Source: CBDULX01 sp965368175 (GTDB lineage: Bacteria > Pseudomonadota > Gammaproteobacteria > SZUA-229). From it: 30,950 bases of DNA. The translations under genes were made by a program, and so were the position numbers. The stretch is taken from NCBI GenBank assembly GCA_965368175.1, contig CBDULX010000009.1:1-30950 (forward strand), given 5' to 3'. Shown here piece by piece: positions 14,844-23,326 of this stretch (the first letter of the stretch is position 1; every line of letters begins with the position of its first letter). A model generated the notes under the pieces. That model did not search any database and was not told where the DNA came from. It saw only the letters and a program-made list of their open reading frames with translations.

Positions 14844-15593
14844 CTAATTTATAAGCCCAGCCCTCTTGAGCTGCTTAATTTGTTTATAATTATGCTTTAA
14901 CCTTTTAAACACCCAACCTGTTTTAGTCAGGAAACGCAACATTTTCATCCTGAAACTCTTATTTGCACGCACCCTGCCTTCGATACTGGTTAGATTTTCA
15001 TCATCACATTCTCTGACAGAATAAGGCGACAGACCAAACATAGGCATTTTATGTTCCCATATTTTCTTTATTACCACATCGACTGGCGCTGTCAGTTTCC
15101 TGCTGCTATCAATTAAACCTTGCGCAACTTTAGGATTTATCGCATAGCACATAGTGCTGTGAGGCATCTTTGTATAATAGTAGAGAGTAAAACCAGCTAC
15201 ATCTTTAGCCTTTATTTTTTTACCCCTGAACTCTGTCTGCAAGCGAATAAATCCATAATCACTAATTAATTTCTGAACTTCCAGGATTGCGGCTGGAAAA
15301 TTTTCTTCTATGCAAAAATCATCTTCCATAATCACAATCGGCTGGTTAAATTCAACGCATTTTTTCCATAATGCCAGATGACTCGCGTAACATCCAATTT
15401 CACCTGCCGTAGCAACACGACCACAATTGATCAAATACTGTTCTTCATCATAAGAATCAAAATAGCCTTCTGCGCCATTCTGTACACGAACAGCATCAAA
15501 ATATTCATACTTGACATTCACTGCCTCTAATTGTGCATCTACCTTATCTCGTCTATCCTGAGACTCTTCCAGGCTAATAACATATAGCTTCAC
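14844..15593 (-). CDS. Glycosyltransferase family 25 (LPS-type)
   Basis: A 249-residue cytoplasmic glycosyltransferase of family GT25, known for adding galactose or other sugars to lipooligosaccharide. Family motifs: YVISLEESQDRR at 4-15, GEIGCYASHLALWKKC at 64-79 and the metal-binding IVIMEDDF at 86-93. The C-terminal 50 residues are basic (KSFRMKMLRFLTKTGW, then RLKHNYKQIKQLKRAG), suiting membrane attachment. It starts with GTG, supported by AAGGA seven bases upstream. It stands alone, convergent with the PepSY gene and with no other surface-polysaccharide gene nearby, in a notably AT-rich stretch from about 14.8 to 15.7 kb, which may mean horizontal acquisition. The sugar and acceptor cannot be told. 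Confidence 0.87.
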   Translation of the reverse strand: MKLYVISLEESQDRRDKVDAQLEAVNVKYEYFDAVRVQNGAEGYFDSYDEEQYLINCGRVATAGEIGCYASHLALWKKCVEFNQPIVIMEDDFCIEENFPAAILEVQKLISDYGFIRLQTEFRGKKIKAKDVAGFTLYYYTKMPHSTMCYAINPKVAQGLIDSSRKLTAPVDVVIKKIWEHKMPMFGLSPYSVRECDDENLTSIEGRVRANKSFRMKMLRFLTKTGWVFKRLKHNYKQIKQLKRAGLIN

Positions 15594-15708
15594 AAAAGCA
15601 TCCTTCGTTGATGAATTAGTTATTTATAAATATTAAGGACATTCTGTTAATATTTAGAATTCAGGTTTTTAAATAAAAAACATATTCGAAACATTTTATT
15701 TTTTATAG

Positions 15709-16764
15709 TTATACAACCTGACTTTCTACTGGCCATGCATTAATTACCGCCTGAATCAGTGTCGCCAGTGGTATAGCAAAAAACACACCCCAGACCCCCC
15801 ATAAACCGCCAAATACCAGCACCGCTATTATGATAGCTGCAGGATGCATATTAACTACTTCAGAAAACAGTATAGGCACCAGTAGATTGCCATCCAGAAA
15901 CTGCACGATAGTATAGGCTACGACCAGATAAATAAAATCAGAGTTAAAGCCCCACTGGAAATAAGCAATCAATACCACAGGTATAGTGACCGCAATCGCG
16001 CCAACATAGGGAATGATGACAGATAAACCTACTATTAAGCTGAGTAGAGCAGCGTACTGCAAACCCATAAATTTCAAAGGTATAAAAGTTGCTACTGCAA
16101 CAATCACAATTTCCAGTAATTTACCACGAATATAGTTTCCCATTTTCAGGTCTACTTCATGCCATACCCTCGATGCCAGGCCTTCTTTACTGGGCAGGAA
16201 TCGCATCAGCCACTGAATTATAACCACTTTGTCTTTAAGAAAGAAAAACACCAGCATGGGTACAACAATCATATACACCAGTATGGTAAACAAATCAAAA
16301 GCTGACGATACTGAAAGAGAAACCACTTTCTGGCCGAAGGCTGCCAACTCAACATTAATGCTTGAGACGATATCTTCAATCTGAGTCACCGAAATAAAGG
16401 GATACTGCTGGGGTAAGGTCATAAGGATTTCCTGACCACGATTCAGCATATTTGGCAACTCTCGAAATAATTGAGTTAGCTGTTTCGATAACAGTGGTGC
16501 CAGCCCCAGTAGTATGACAAGTAATATAAATATAAATAGAATAACGACACTAACCACCGCCAAAAAATGAGGTACTTTCAGGCGTTGCAATTTTTTTACA
16601 CTACCTTCTAGCACATAGGCGATGACTACTGCCGCAATGACCGGTGTAAGCACATCACCCATAAACATGATAGTAGTGAAACCAACCAGTAACAGTATGG
16701 CCAGTATCACAGCCTGCGGATCCGAAAAATGTCGTTCGTACCAGCTACGAAGAACCGATATCAT
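15709..16764 (-). CDS. AI-2E family transporter (PerM/UPF0118 type)
   Basis: A 351-residue polytopic inner-membrane protein of the AI-2E/PF01594 family. The pattern is typical: two or three N-terminal helices (VILAILLLVGFTTIMFMGDV, then VLTPVIAAVVIAYVLEG), a soluble segment with FRELPNMLNRGQ, and a cluster of C-terminal helices including LSLIVGLSVIIPYVGAIAV, FLDGNLLVPILFSEVVNMHP and the final GVWGVFFAIPLATLIQAVI. Members include the AI-2 exporter TqsA and Na+(Li+)/H+ antiporters, so the name says little about substrate. Its start overlaps the stop of the upstream 115-residue gene as TAATG, so expression is coupled with it and probably with the LysR gene further up. Confidence 0.87.
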   Translation of the reverse strand: MISVLRSWYERHFSDPQAVILAILLLVGFTTIMFMGDVLTPVIAAVVIAYVLEGSVKKLQRLKVPHFLAVVSVVILFIFILLVILLGLAPLLSKQLTQLFRELPNMLNRGQEILMTLPQQYPFISVTQIEDIVSSINVELAAFGQKVVSLSVSSAFDLFTILVYMIVVPMLVFFFLKDKVVIIQWLMRFLPSKEGLASRVWHEVDLKMGNYIRGKLLEIVIVAVATFIPLKFMGLQYAALLSLIVGLSVIIPYVGAIAVTIPVVLIAYFQWGFNSDFIYLVVAYTIVQFLDGNLLVPILFSEVVNMHPAAIIIAVLVFGGLWGVWGVFFAIPLATLIQAVINAWPVESQVV

Positions 16765-17111
16765 TACTTGTCCTCTTCAAAGGCCCGGAACCTTTGCTTG
16801 AACAGGGCCTCCAGGTCATCAATGACTTCTTTGGCTGAACGACCAGTCATAATATGTTGCATCATAAAGTCTGAGGTTTCATGCAGCACCGCGGAACTCT
16901 TGATCATGGGATAGGTTTTATTAAGTCGTTTAATGGCTTTGACGACACTTTCCTCTTCAGGTCGAGGAATGTTTAGTGGCTCAGTCACCTGCTTTACCAG
17001 CTCAGGTGTTCTGGATTTTATAAACTCTGCAAAATCCAGCAGAGTTTTCTGTTCCTGTTCAGGTAATTGCTTGAAAATATCTGTCAGCTTTTTTTCTGCC
17101 GATTTCATCAT
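16764..17111 (-). CDS. Conserved small protein of unknown function
   Basis: I do not recognise a defined function. The 115-residue product is soluble, charged and predicted mostly helical, with no signal peptide, membrane segment or cysteine. Its N-terminal third, KLTDIFKQLPEQEQKTLLDF followed by AEFIKS, resembles the short helical motif (QLPEE..LLDFAEFL) seen in DUF2281-like antitoxin-type proteins, but no toxin gene adjoins it. The C-terminal half contains HIMTGRSAKEVIDDLEALF. It lies between a LysR regulator (24 bases upstream) and the AI-2E transporter (one-base overlap), all on one strand, so it is likely cotranscribed and may assist the transporter. Confidence 0.7.
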   Translation of the reverse strand: MMKSAEKKLTDIFKQLPEQEQKTLLDFAEFIKSRTPELVKQVTEPLNIPRPEEESVVKAIKRLNKTYPMIKSSAVLHETSDFMMQHIMTGRSAKEVIDDLEALFKQRFRAFEEDK

Positions 17112-17135
17112 TTTGCCAACTTGGGGAACCTGTAA

Positions 17136-18038
17136 TCAATCTTCTCGATGACTTTCACAGTAATTTTTAGCAAATACCAGTAACTCTTCCATCGCCCGTG
17201 CTTTGAACTTATGTCGTTGATGCACAAAGCAGAAAGGACGCTGTAGTGATGGTGACATAGGTATGGCAACCAGCGACTTCAACTTCAATTCTTTGACGAC
17301 TGTAGAATGAGACATGATAGAAAGTCCCATGCCAGCCTCTACTGCACCTTTAATGGCTTCTGGACTGCCAAGTTCCAGACAGATTTCCACCTGATCCTTA
17401 CCCAGGTGTTCATCAAGATATTCATTGATGACTTCACGGGTGCCGGAGCCTTCCTCACGGCAGATAAATGGATAGGGTAATAATTGTTGGGGCGTTACAG
17501 AGTCAAGTTTAGCCAGTGGATGACTGGGCGGCATGATGGCCACCAGCATGTCCTGACGACATTCATCTACCTGTAAATTCTTATTGTTGACCGAACCTTC
17601 GACTATACCCAGATCGATGATATTGTTTTCAACCATACTCACGATACCTTCAGTATTGGATACCTTGAGGCGAATATTTACATCGGGGTTTTGTGATTTA
17701 AAATCACCCAGCAGAAAGGGCAACATATATTCTGCTATGGTTGTACTGGCACCCAGGGTAACTACACCACTGACATCACCGGTCATTTCACGAATCGCAT
17801 TTTCCATTTCATCATAGAGTTCAAAAATGCGGTCAGCATAGCCATACACTCTATGGCCGGCATCAGTAAGACTGACTCGGTTATGGGTTCGATCGAACAA
17901 TCGTGTATTAAAATACTCTTCCAGCTGCCGAATCTGGAAAGTTACTGCAGGCTGAGTCATATGCAACGCATCGGCCGCTTTGGTGAAATTCAATAACCGC
18001 GCCACAGTATGAAATACTTTAAGTCTTCGATCTGCCAT
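17136..18038 (-). CDS. LysR-family transcriptional regulator
   Basis: A 300-residue LysR regulator: winged helix-turn-helix at about 4-62 (FHTVARLLNFTKAADALHMT, then QPAVTFQIRQLEE), a linker helix, and a periplasmic-binding-type effector domain from about 90 onward, starting VVTLGASTTIAEYMLP. The domain's ICREEGSGTREVINEYL stretch resembles regulators of the CysB/CbbR/YeiE side of the family, which sense small anionic ligands, but the effector cannot be named. It heads a minus-strand run with the small unknown gene and the AI-2E transporter. Unusually for LysR genes it has no divergent neighbour: the upstream gene (RND pump) is on the same strand, with 87 bases between. That gap holds no clear terminator. 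Confidence 0.9.
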   Translation of the reverse strand: MADRRLKVFHTVARLLNFTKAADALHMTQPAVTFQIRQLEEYFNTRLFDRTHNRVSLTDAGHRVYGYADRIFELYDEMENAIREMTGDVSGVVTLGASTTIAEYMLPFLLGDFKSQNPDVNIRLKVSNTEGIVSMVENNIIDLGIVEGSVNNKNLQVDECRQDMLVAIMPPSHPLAKLDSVTPQQLLPYPFICREEGSGTREVINEYLDEHLGKDQVEICLELGSPEAIKGAVEAGMGLSIMSHSTVVKELKLKSLVAIPMSPSLQRPFCFVHQRHKFKARAMEELLVFAKNYCESHRED

Positions 18039-18125
18039 AACATTTACTTATGTACCCTAGAAAACGCTAATAGTACAAGTTAATGACTGATTTGGAAACT
18101 CTATTTCGCGATATATCATGATTTC

Positions 18126-21100
18126 CTATTCCGAACTGGATTGCATCGGCTTAATGGTTTTACTGCGCAAAGAATAATACATCACCGGGATCACCAGCAG
18201 GGTTAACAGGGTAGAAACCATGATGCCGAATATCAGCGAAATAGCCAGGCCACTAAAGATGGGGTCGCCCAGAATAAATAGGGCACCCATCATAGCGGCA
18301 AGGGCGGTGAGTAGAATAGGTTTGCTACGCACTGCACTGGCCTGTATCACGGCCTCCTTAAACTCCATACCCTGCTCCACCTGATCGTTGATAAAATCAA
18401 CCAGCAGGATGGAATTCCTTACAATAATACCCGCCAGTGCAATCATACCAATCATCGAAGTTGCCGTGTACTTGGCCCCCATTAATGCATGCCCAGGCAT
18501 AACACCAATAATAGTTAATGGAATTGGCGCCATAATAATCAGCGGAATTAAATAGGACCGAAACTGGGCAACCACCAGCAGGTAAATCAATAACAGGCCT
18601 ACAGAATAGGCTATACCCATATCACGGAATGTTTCATAGGTAACCTGCCATTCTCCATCCCATTTCAAACTATATTCATATGGGTTTTCCGGGGCATTAA
18701 TAAAATACTGGCGAATCTTCTGACCACTGGTTAATTCTTTTTCTTCCAGTATATTGACCATATCCATCATGCCATATAATGGGCTGTCGAGTTCACCGGC
18801 CATATCCCCCATCACATACACCACAGGCTGTAGATCTTTATGATAAATTTCCTGCTCAAGCAGTGCGTCTTCTATGGTGACAATATCGCTCAAGGGTACG
18901 GAGGCACCTGTTCGACTGCGTAAGCGAGTTTCCAGTAACTGTTTCAAATCAGATTTTTCGTAAACAGGCAACTCAACCCGAATCGGTACCGCATACTTAA
19001 AATGCTCACCATGTAACCAGCCCATATCTTCACCGGCCAGCATCGTTTTTAAAAACTGACTTACATCCTGCTGACTCAAACCCAGCATTGCCGCTTTAAC
19101 TCTGTCCACCTTAATAATAAAGCGCTGCGTTCTGGCCACGATGCTGTCATCTATATCGACAATGTCATCCGTATCTTCAAACACTTTGCGTACATCACGA
19201 GCGGCATTCATCTGGCCGGTGTAATTTAAACCGTAGATTTCAGCAACCAACGGCGACATCACGGGAGGCCCGGGTGGTATCTCAACCACCTTAACATTGG
19301 CCCGGTATTTTGAACCAATCAGTTTCAACGGTTCGCGCATGGACAAAGCAATCTCATGACTTTCACGGTCACGATTCGACTTGTCTTTCAGGTTAATCTG
19401 GATATCACCCATATTGGAAGCGGTGCGCAGATAGTACTGCCGCACCAGACCATTGAAATTAATTGGAGCCGAGGTACCCGCATACAACTGGTAATCGGTC
19501 ACTTCTGGCACGCTGGCTACATAGGCCGCAAGTTCATCCAGCACCCGGGTCGTCTGCTCCAGCGTAGTGCCCTCAGGCATATCCACTATCACCTGGAATT
19601 CTGATTTATTATCGAAAGGTAACATTTTCAACACTACATGCTGGGAATACACCAGAGCAATGGATAGCAGGATCATAACTAACACGCCCAGGGCGAGAAA
19701 CTTTTGACGCTGACGACCCTTGTCGCTATCCAGGAAAGGGCCAATTACACGCTGAGAAAACTGCAGGATAAATGCATTGGCTCGCTCCTGAAAAGGGCTG
19801 TGGCTGATGGCGTCCACAGGAAGGAAACGATAGGTCATCCAGGGTGTGATAATAAATGCCACGGCCAGTGAAATCAGCATACCCATACTGGCATTTATCG
19901 GGATCGGGCTCATGTACGGGCCCATAAGACCGGTCACAAAAGCCATCGGCAATAAGGCGGCAATAACGGTGAAGGTGGCCAGTATAGTCGGCCCCCCGAC
20001 TTCATCAACTGCAATGGGTATAATCTTGCGTAGGTCGGTATTACCCAGACTTATATGACGATGGATGTTTTCCACCACCACGATAGCATCATCCACCAGA
20101 ATACCGATGGAAAAAATCAGGGCAAACAGGGAAACCCGGTTCAAGGTAAAACCCCATGCCCAGGATGCAAACAGGGTCATCGCCAGTGTAATCACCACCG
20201 CAGTACCGACAATAAAAGCCTCTCGCTTGCCCAGTGCGAACAACACCAGCAACACCACAATAGCGGTAGCAAAAATCAGTTTAGTGATCAGGGTTGTAGC
20301 TTTCTGGTCTGCAGTTTTTCCATAATCACGGGTCACGGCCACCTGTATATCATCGGGTAAATAGATGCCTTTAAGATCTTCTACTCGATCAATAACCGCC
20401 TGCGCAATCTCCACGGCATTAGTGCCAGGCTTTTTAGCCACCGCGACCGTAACAGCAGGGAAATGGTGAACTGGCAGGCCACTATCGGCCACTCCCTCTC
20501 CATGGAAAACATAGGTTTCTGGATAGGACGAGCCGAAATTGATGCTGGCAACATCTCGCAAATAAACCGGGCGTGACTGGTGTATCCCCACCACCAGGTC
20601 AGCGACTTCTTCCGGCGTGGATAAAAACTGGCCTGCCGTTACCGCAATCTCAAGGTTATCCATCACCAGTGTTCCCGCATCGTGACTGACATTACTGACT
20701 GCAAGCGCCATTTGCAGGTCGGACAAAGCCAGACCATAAGCGGTCAGCTTTTCAGGATCCAGTAGCACCTGTACCACCTGTGGAGCACCACCCCGAGTAA
20801 TAATATCTTTGGTGCCAGGCACCCGTTTTAACTCAGCCTCCAGAGCATGCGCCACCTGTAACAGCTCCTGGCCGGTTTTATTTTCATTCTCCGACCACAG
20901 GGTCAGGGCCACTATAGGAACATCATCGATACCTTTAGGTTTTATAATTGGCGGGGCCACACCCAATGCCAGAGGCAACCAGTCGCTGTTGGAGAATATT
21001 TTATCGTACAGCCGAAGTATTGCCTGGGTGCGATCCTCACCCACCTTGTATTGAACGGTAAGCACCGACATGCCCGGACGGGATACTGAATACACATGTT

Positions 21101-21365
21101 TGATTCCGGATATTTCCGACAATGCCTGTTCAGCCGGTGCACTGACAAGGGTTTCTACTTCCCTGGCAGAAGCGCCGGGGTAGGCAATAAACACATTGGC
21201 AAAGGTAACATTAATTTGAGGCTCTTCTTCCTTGGGTGTCACCATAACAGCGAATACACCCAGCAACAGGCCCAACAAAGCGAGCAGGAATGTAATTTCT
21301 GTTTCAAGAAAAGTTTTGGCTATACGCCCTGATATCCCCAGATTCTTTTCATCACTTAGAGTCAT
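18126..21365 (-). CDS. RND efflux transporter permease
   Basis: A 1079-residue inner-membrane pump of the RND superfamily with twelve expected membrane helices and two large periplasmic loops. TM1 lies at about 24-43, followed by TPKEEEPQINVTFANVFIAY, a hallmark of one subgroup. The proton-relay aspartates are D425/D426 in SIGILVDDAIVVVEN within TM4. The second half shows GIALAGIIVRNSILLVDFI-like text (MIGMIALAGIIVRNSILLVD) expected of TM10. It pairs with the adaptor gene two bases upstream on the same strand. No outer-membrane channel gene is present, so a TolC-type partner must be encoded elsewhere. Substrate is unknown; the subgroup is not the metal-exporting CusA type, since no methionine clusters stand out. 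Confidence 0.93.
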   Translation of the reverse strand: MTLSDEKNLGISGRIAKTFLETEITFLLALLGLLLGVFAVMVTPKEEEPQINVTFANVFIAYPGASAREVETLVSAPAEQALSEISGIKHVYSVSRPGMSVLTVQYKVGEDRTQAILRLYDKIFSNSDWLPLALGVAPPIIKPKGIDDVPIVALTLWSENENKTGQELLQVAHALEAELKRVPGTKDIITRGGAPQVVQVLLDPEKLTAYGLALSDLQMALAVSNVSHDAGTLVMDNLEIAVTAGQFLSTPEEVADLVVGIHQSRPVYLRDVASINFGSSYPETYVFHGEGVADSGLPVHHFPAVTVAVAKKPGTNAVEIAQAVIDRVEDLKGIYLPDDIQVAVTRDYGKTADQKATTLITKLIFATAIVVLLVLFALGKREAFIVGTAVVITLAMTLFASWAWGFTLNRVSLFALIFSIGILVDDAIVVVENIHRHISLGNTDLRKIIPIAVDEVGGPTILATFTVIAALLPMAFVTGLMGPYMSPIPINASMGMLISLAVAFIITPWMTYRFLPVDAISHSPFQERANAFILQFSQRVIGPFLDSDKGRQRQKFLALGVLVMILLSIALVYSQHVVLKMLPFDNKSEFQVIVDMPEGTTLEQTTRVLDELAAYVASVPEVTDYQLYAGTSAPINFNGLVRQYYLRTASNMGDIQINLKDKSNRDRESHEIALSMREPLKLIGSKYRANVKVVEIPPGPPVMSPLVAEIYGLNYTGQMNAARDVRKVFEDTDDIVDIDDSIVARTQRFIIKVDRVKAAMLGLSQQDVSQFLKTMLAGEDMGWLHGEHFKYAVPIRVELPVYEKSDLKQLLETRLRSRTGASVPLSDIVTIEDALLEQEIYHKDLQPVVYVMGDMAGELDSPLYGMMDMVNILEEKELTSGQKIRQYFINAPENPYEYSLKWDGEWQVTYETFRDMGIAYSVGLLLIYLLVVAQFRSYLIPLIIMAPIPLTIIGVMPGHALMGAKYTATSMIGMIALAGIIVRNSILLVDFINDQVEQGMEFKEAVIQASAVRSKPILLTALAAMMGALFILGDPIFSGLAISLIFGIMVSTLLTLLVIPVMYYSLRSKTIKPMQSSSE

Positions 21366-21367
21366 GA

Positions 21368-22396
21368 TTATTTACCGCCAGCCTGTTTACGGGCAATGGT
21401 AGCGGCCTGAGGGTCTAGAAAAATTTTCTCACCTTCCGTCAAACCCGCATGCACTATCATCTGGCCATCGGCAATCTGTGGCCCCGGTCGAATCTGGCGC
21501 ATTCGAATCTCACCATTGTCATGCTGAACATAAACAATATACATTTCCCCTCGATGCACCATGGCATTAACCGGAATAGTTAATTCGGATTTTTCATCAA
21601 CCACAAAACCCACTTTAACCAGCATGCCGGGATAAAGCCCCTTTACCCCCTCAGGCAAATCTACTCTGACCTTAAACGTATGACTCAGCTCATCAGCATA
21701 GGGGAATACGGTTACCTGTTTGCCATCAACGATATCGTTGTTATCCAGAATGATCCGGGCTTTTTTCTGTTGGCGAATAGGCTCGATCAAAGATTGCGGC
21801 ACATCCACCACCAGCCGCAAAGCATCCAGGGACACACCACTGACCAATGGACTGCCCTGATTGACCGATTCCCCTACTTCAATATGGCGCTGGGTAACAA
21901 TACCACTGTAAGGCGCCCGTATAATGGTGTATTCATAATTCTCCTGAGCCTGATTAATGCGAGCATTAGCCGCATCGAGTCTGGCCCGTGAGGCATCCAG
22001 TGCCGCCTTGCCCTGGTCCAGCAAGGCCCTGGCTATCAGACGCTGTTCATATAGTTCACTAAAGCGTTTGTATTCCGACTCATCCCTGGCCAGGGCAGCC
22101 GCCGCTTCTTTCTGCCCCGCCAGAGCCAGATCCATGTCTGCTTTCTGTTTAGTATTTCGGAAGCGAGCGATGACATCACCCTTTGCAACAATATCATCCA
22201 CATCAAAGTAAATTTCAGCGATACGCCCCGAGGTTTCGGCCTTCATGGTTGCCTTTTGAATCGCTTCCACCGAGCCGGTAAATTTATGCACCACAGGCAC
22301 TGGTTTTTTCACCAGCTCCAGCACAGCATTTGTCTGTTGACTGGCAGCCGCTGAAACAGCCAGTAAACAACTGGTCAGAAGATAGAATGCGCGCAT
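21368..22396 (-). CDS. RND efflux periplasmic adaptor subunit
   Basis: A 342-residue membrane-fusion protein joining the RND pump to an outer-membrane channel. The signal MRAFYLLTSCLLAVSAAA has no lipobox at its end, so the protein is likely periplasmic rather than lipid-anchored. Then come the first lipoyl half (KATMKAETSGRIAEIYFDVD), an alpha-hairpin of heptads around residues 90-155 (ALAGQKEAAAALARDESEYK and following), the second lipoyl half (YTIIRAPYSGIVTQRHIEVG), and beta-barrel and membrane-proximal domains. The ATG is preceded by GGGG nine bases upstream. It is first in a two-gene operon whose promoter region contains a 16-base palindrome. Confidence 0.92.
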   Translation of the reverse strand: MRAFYLLTSCLLAVSAAASQQTNAVLELVKKPVPVVHKFTGSVEAIQKATMKAETSGRIAEIYFDVDDIVAKGDVIARFRNTKQKADMDLALAGQKEAAAALARDESEYKRFSELYEQRLIARALLDQGKAALDASRARLDAANARINQAQENYEYTIIRAPYSGIVTQRHIEVGESVNQGSPLVSGVSLDALRLVVDVPQSLIEPIRQQKKARIILDNNDIVDGKQVTVFPYADELSHTFKVRVDLPEGVKGLYPGMLVKVGFVVDEKSELTIPVNAMVHRGEMYIVYVQHDNGEIRMRQIRPGPQIADGQMIVHAGLTEGEKIFLDPQAATIARKQAGGK

Positions 22397-22415
22397 GATC
22401 TAAGCCCCGAAAATT

Positions 22416-22439
22416 TAATACATTTGTACTACAATTATA
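22416..22439 (-). promoter_or_regulatory. -10 element and palindromic operator candidate for the RND operon
   Basis: On the minus strand a perfect TATAAT (22434-22439) precedes the adaptor gene, with no good -35, which hints at activator dependence. Directly after it, TAATACATTTGTACTA (plus-strand reading, 22416-22431) is an inverted repeat with 6 of 7 arm positions paired around TT. This covers the expected start of transcription, a usual place for TetR- or MarR-type repressors. No such regulator gene is adjacent. Confidence 0.45.
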
Positions 22440-22515
22440 ACCCAGACCGGTTATCATATATTATCTGGATACCGTGTATGCTAACTATAACACTACCATA
22501 TTAAACGGCGATTAC

Positions 22516-22962
22516 ATGTTAAAGACTTTTTTTCTATTTTTGACCTTTCTCGGATTTTTGCCACTGGCTACTCATGCATCCATCTATAAATGGGTGGATG
22601 ACGAAGGTAATGTACATTATTCACAGCAAAAGCCACAAAACATTAAAACTGAGAAGATGATAGTCAATAGTCGGGCTCCCGAAAACAGTTCAACATATAG
22701 CAAGCCTTCTCTAAAGAAAAAAGAAGAGGAAAAACAGGCCACTGATAAAGAGGGTAAAGCAGCCGTCAGTGAAAAACCTGAAAAGTCTGCAGAAGAACGG
22801 GCCAGTTTATGTAAGCAATCACAGGACAACCTGCAGGCACTCCTTTCCAGGGGACGAATACGTCAAAAAGATGCTCAGGGTAACGTCTCTTACATGTCCG
22901 AAGAACACAAACAACAACGCATCAAGCGAGAGCAGGATCGTGTTAAAGAAAACTGCAAATAA
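22516..22962 (+). CDS. DUF4124 domain-containing exported protein
   Basis: A 148-residue protein with a signal peptide (MLKTFFLFLTFLGFLPLATHA, cut about residue 21) followed at once by a DUF4124 domain: SIYKWVDDEGNVHYSQQKP at 22-40. This small beta motif is common in periplasmic proteins of gammaproteobacteria, and its role is unknown. The rest is low-complexity and highly charged (KPSLKKKEEEKQATDKEGK), then a helical end with two cysteines, C108-type in ASLCKQSQDN and one in the final VKENCK, which might form a disulfide. I chose the ATG at 22516 because it begins the signal peptide; the frame is open to a GTG at 22474. It starts a three-gene run with the MIF homologue and a membrane protein, divergent from the RND adaptor. 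Confidence 0.82.
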   Translation: MLKTFFLFLTFLGFLPLATHASIYKWVDDEGNVHYSQQKPQNIKTEKMIVNSRAPENSSTYSKPSLKKKEEEKQATDKEGKAAVSEKPEKSAEERASLCKQSQDNLQALLSRGRIRQKDAQGNVSYMSEEHKQQRIKREQDRVKENCK

Positions 22963-22974
22963 GCTGGAATAATC

Positions 22975-23313
22975 ATGCCACTAGTCTCCATGAAAACCAA
23001 TATTGCCATAGACAACAAACCAGCATTGGCTCTATCACTCTCCAGTAAGGTCGCTGAGCTGCTGCATAAACCAGAACGATATGTCATGGTTAATTTACAG
23101 GATCTGCAGTCACTGGTGTTTGGGGGCAGTGATGAGGCAGCCATATACATAGAGCTCAAAAGCATCAATCTGCCAGAATCAGAAACGGCACAGTTATCCT
23201 CCGCCCTGAGCGATTTTATCTATGAGCAACTATCGGTAAAACAGGACAGAATCTATATCGAATTCAGCAACGCAGAGCGGCATATGTGGGGTTGGAATGG
23301 TGCAACTTTCTAA
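22975..23313 (+). CDS. MIF/phenylpyruvate tautomerase family protein
   Basis: A 112-residue homologue of macrophage migration inhibitory factor and D-dopachrome tautomerase. It begins MPLVSMKTNI, so after Met removal Pro1 would be the catalytic base of the tautomerase superfamily. Other shared positions are Lys32 in HKPERY, the VFGGSDE segment at 48-54, KSIN at 62-65, DRIYIEF at 91-97 and the C-terminal GWNGATF, almost identical to the GWN-x-STF ending of animal MIF. The CxxC motif linked to MIF oxidoreductase activity is absent (EAAIYI at that place). A homotrimer with keto-enol tautomerase activity is expected; the physiological substrate in bacteria is unknown. It has no signal peptide and lies 12 bases after the DUF4124 gene and 13 before the next gene. 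Confidence 0.85.
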   Translation: MPLVSMKTNIAIDNKPALALSLSSKVAELLHKPERYVMVNLQDLQSLVFGGSDEAAIYIELKSINLPESETAQLSSALSDFIYEQLSVKQDRIYIEFSNAERHMWGWNGATF

Positions 23314-23326
23314 TTAAGGATAATAT

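Noticed and set aside
15661..15708. AT-rich inverted repeat after the AI-2E transporter gene as a terminator
   Set aside because: The possible stem is almost all A-T with a large loop; it cannot be separated from chance in this AT-rich gap.
20055..20360. About 100-codon plus-strand frames opposite the RND pump gene
   Set aside because: Antisense to the conserved region around the RND TM4 motif; composition is low-complexity and unlike a real protein.
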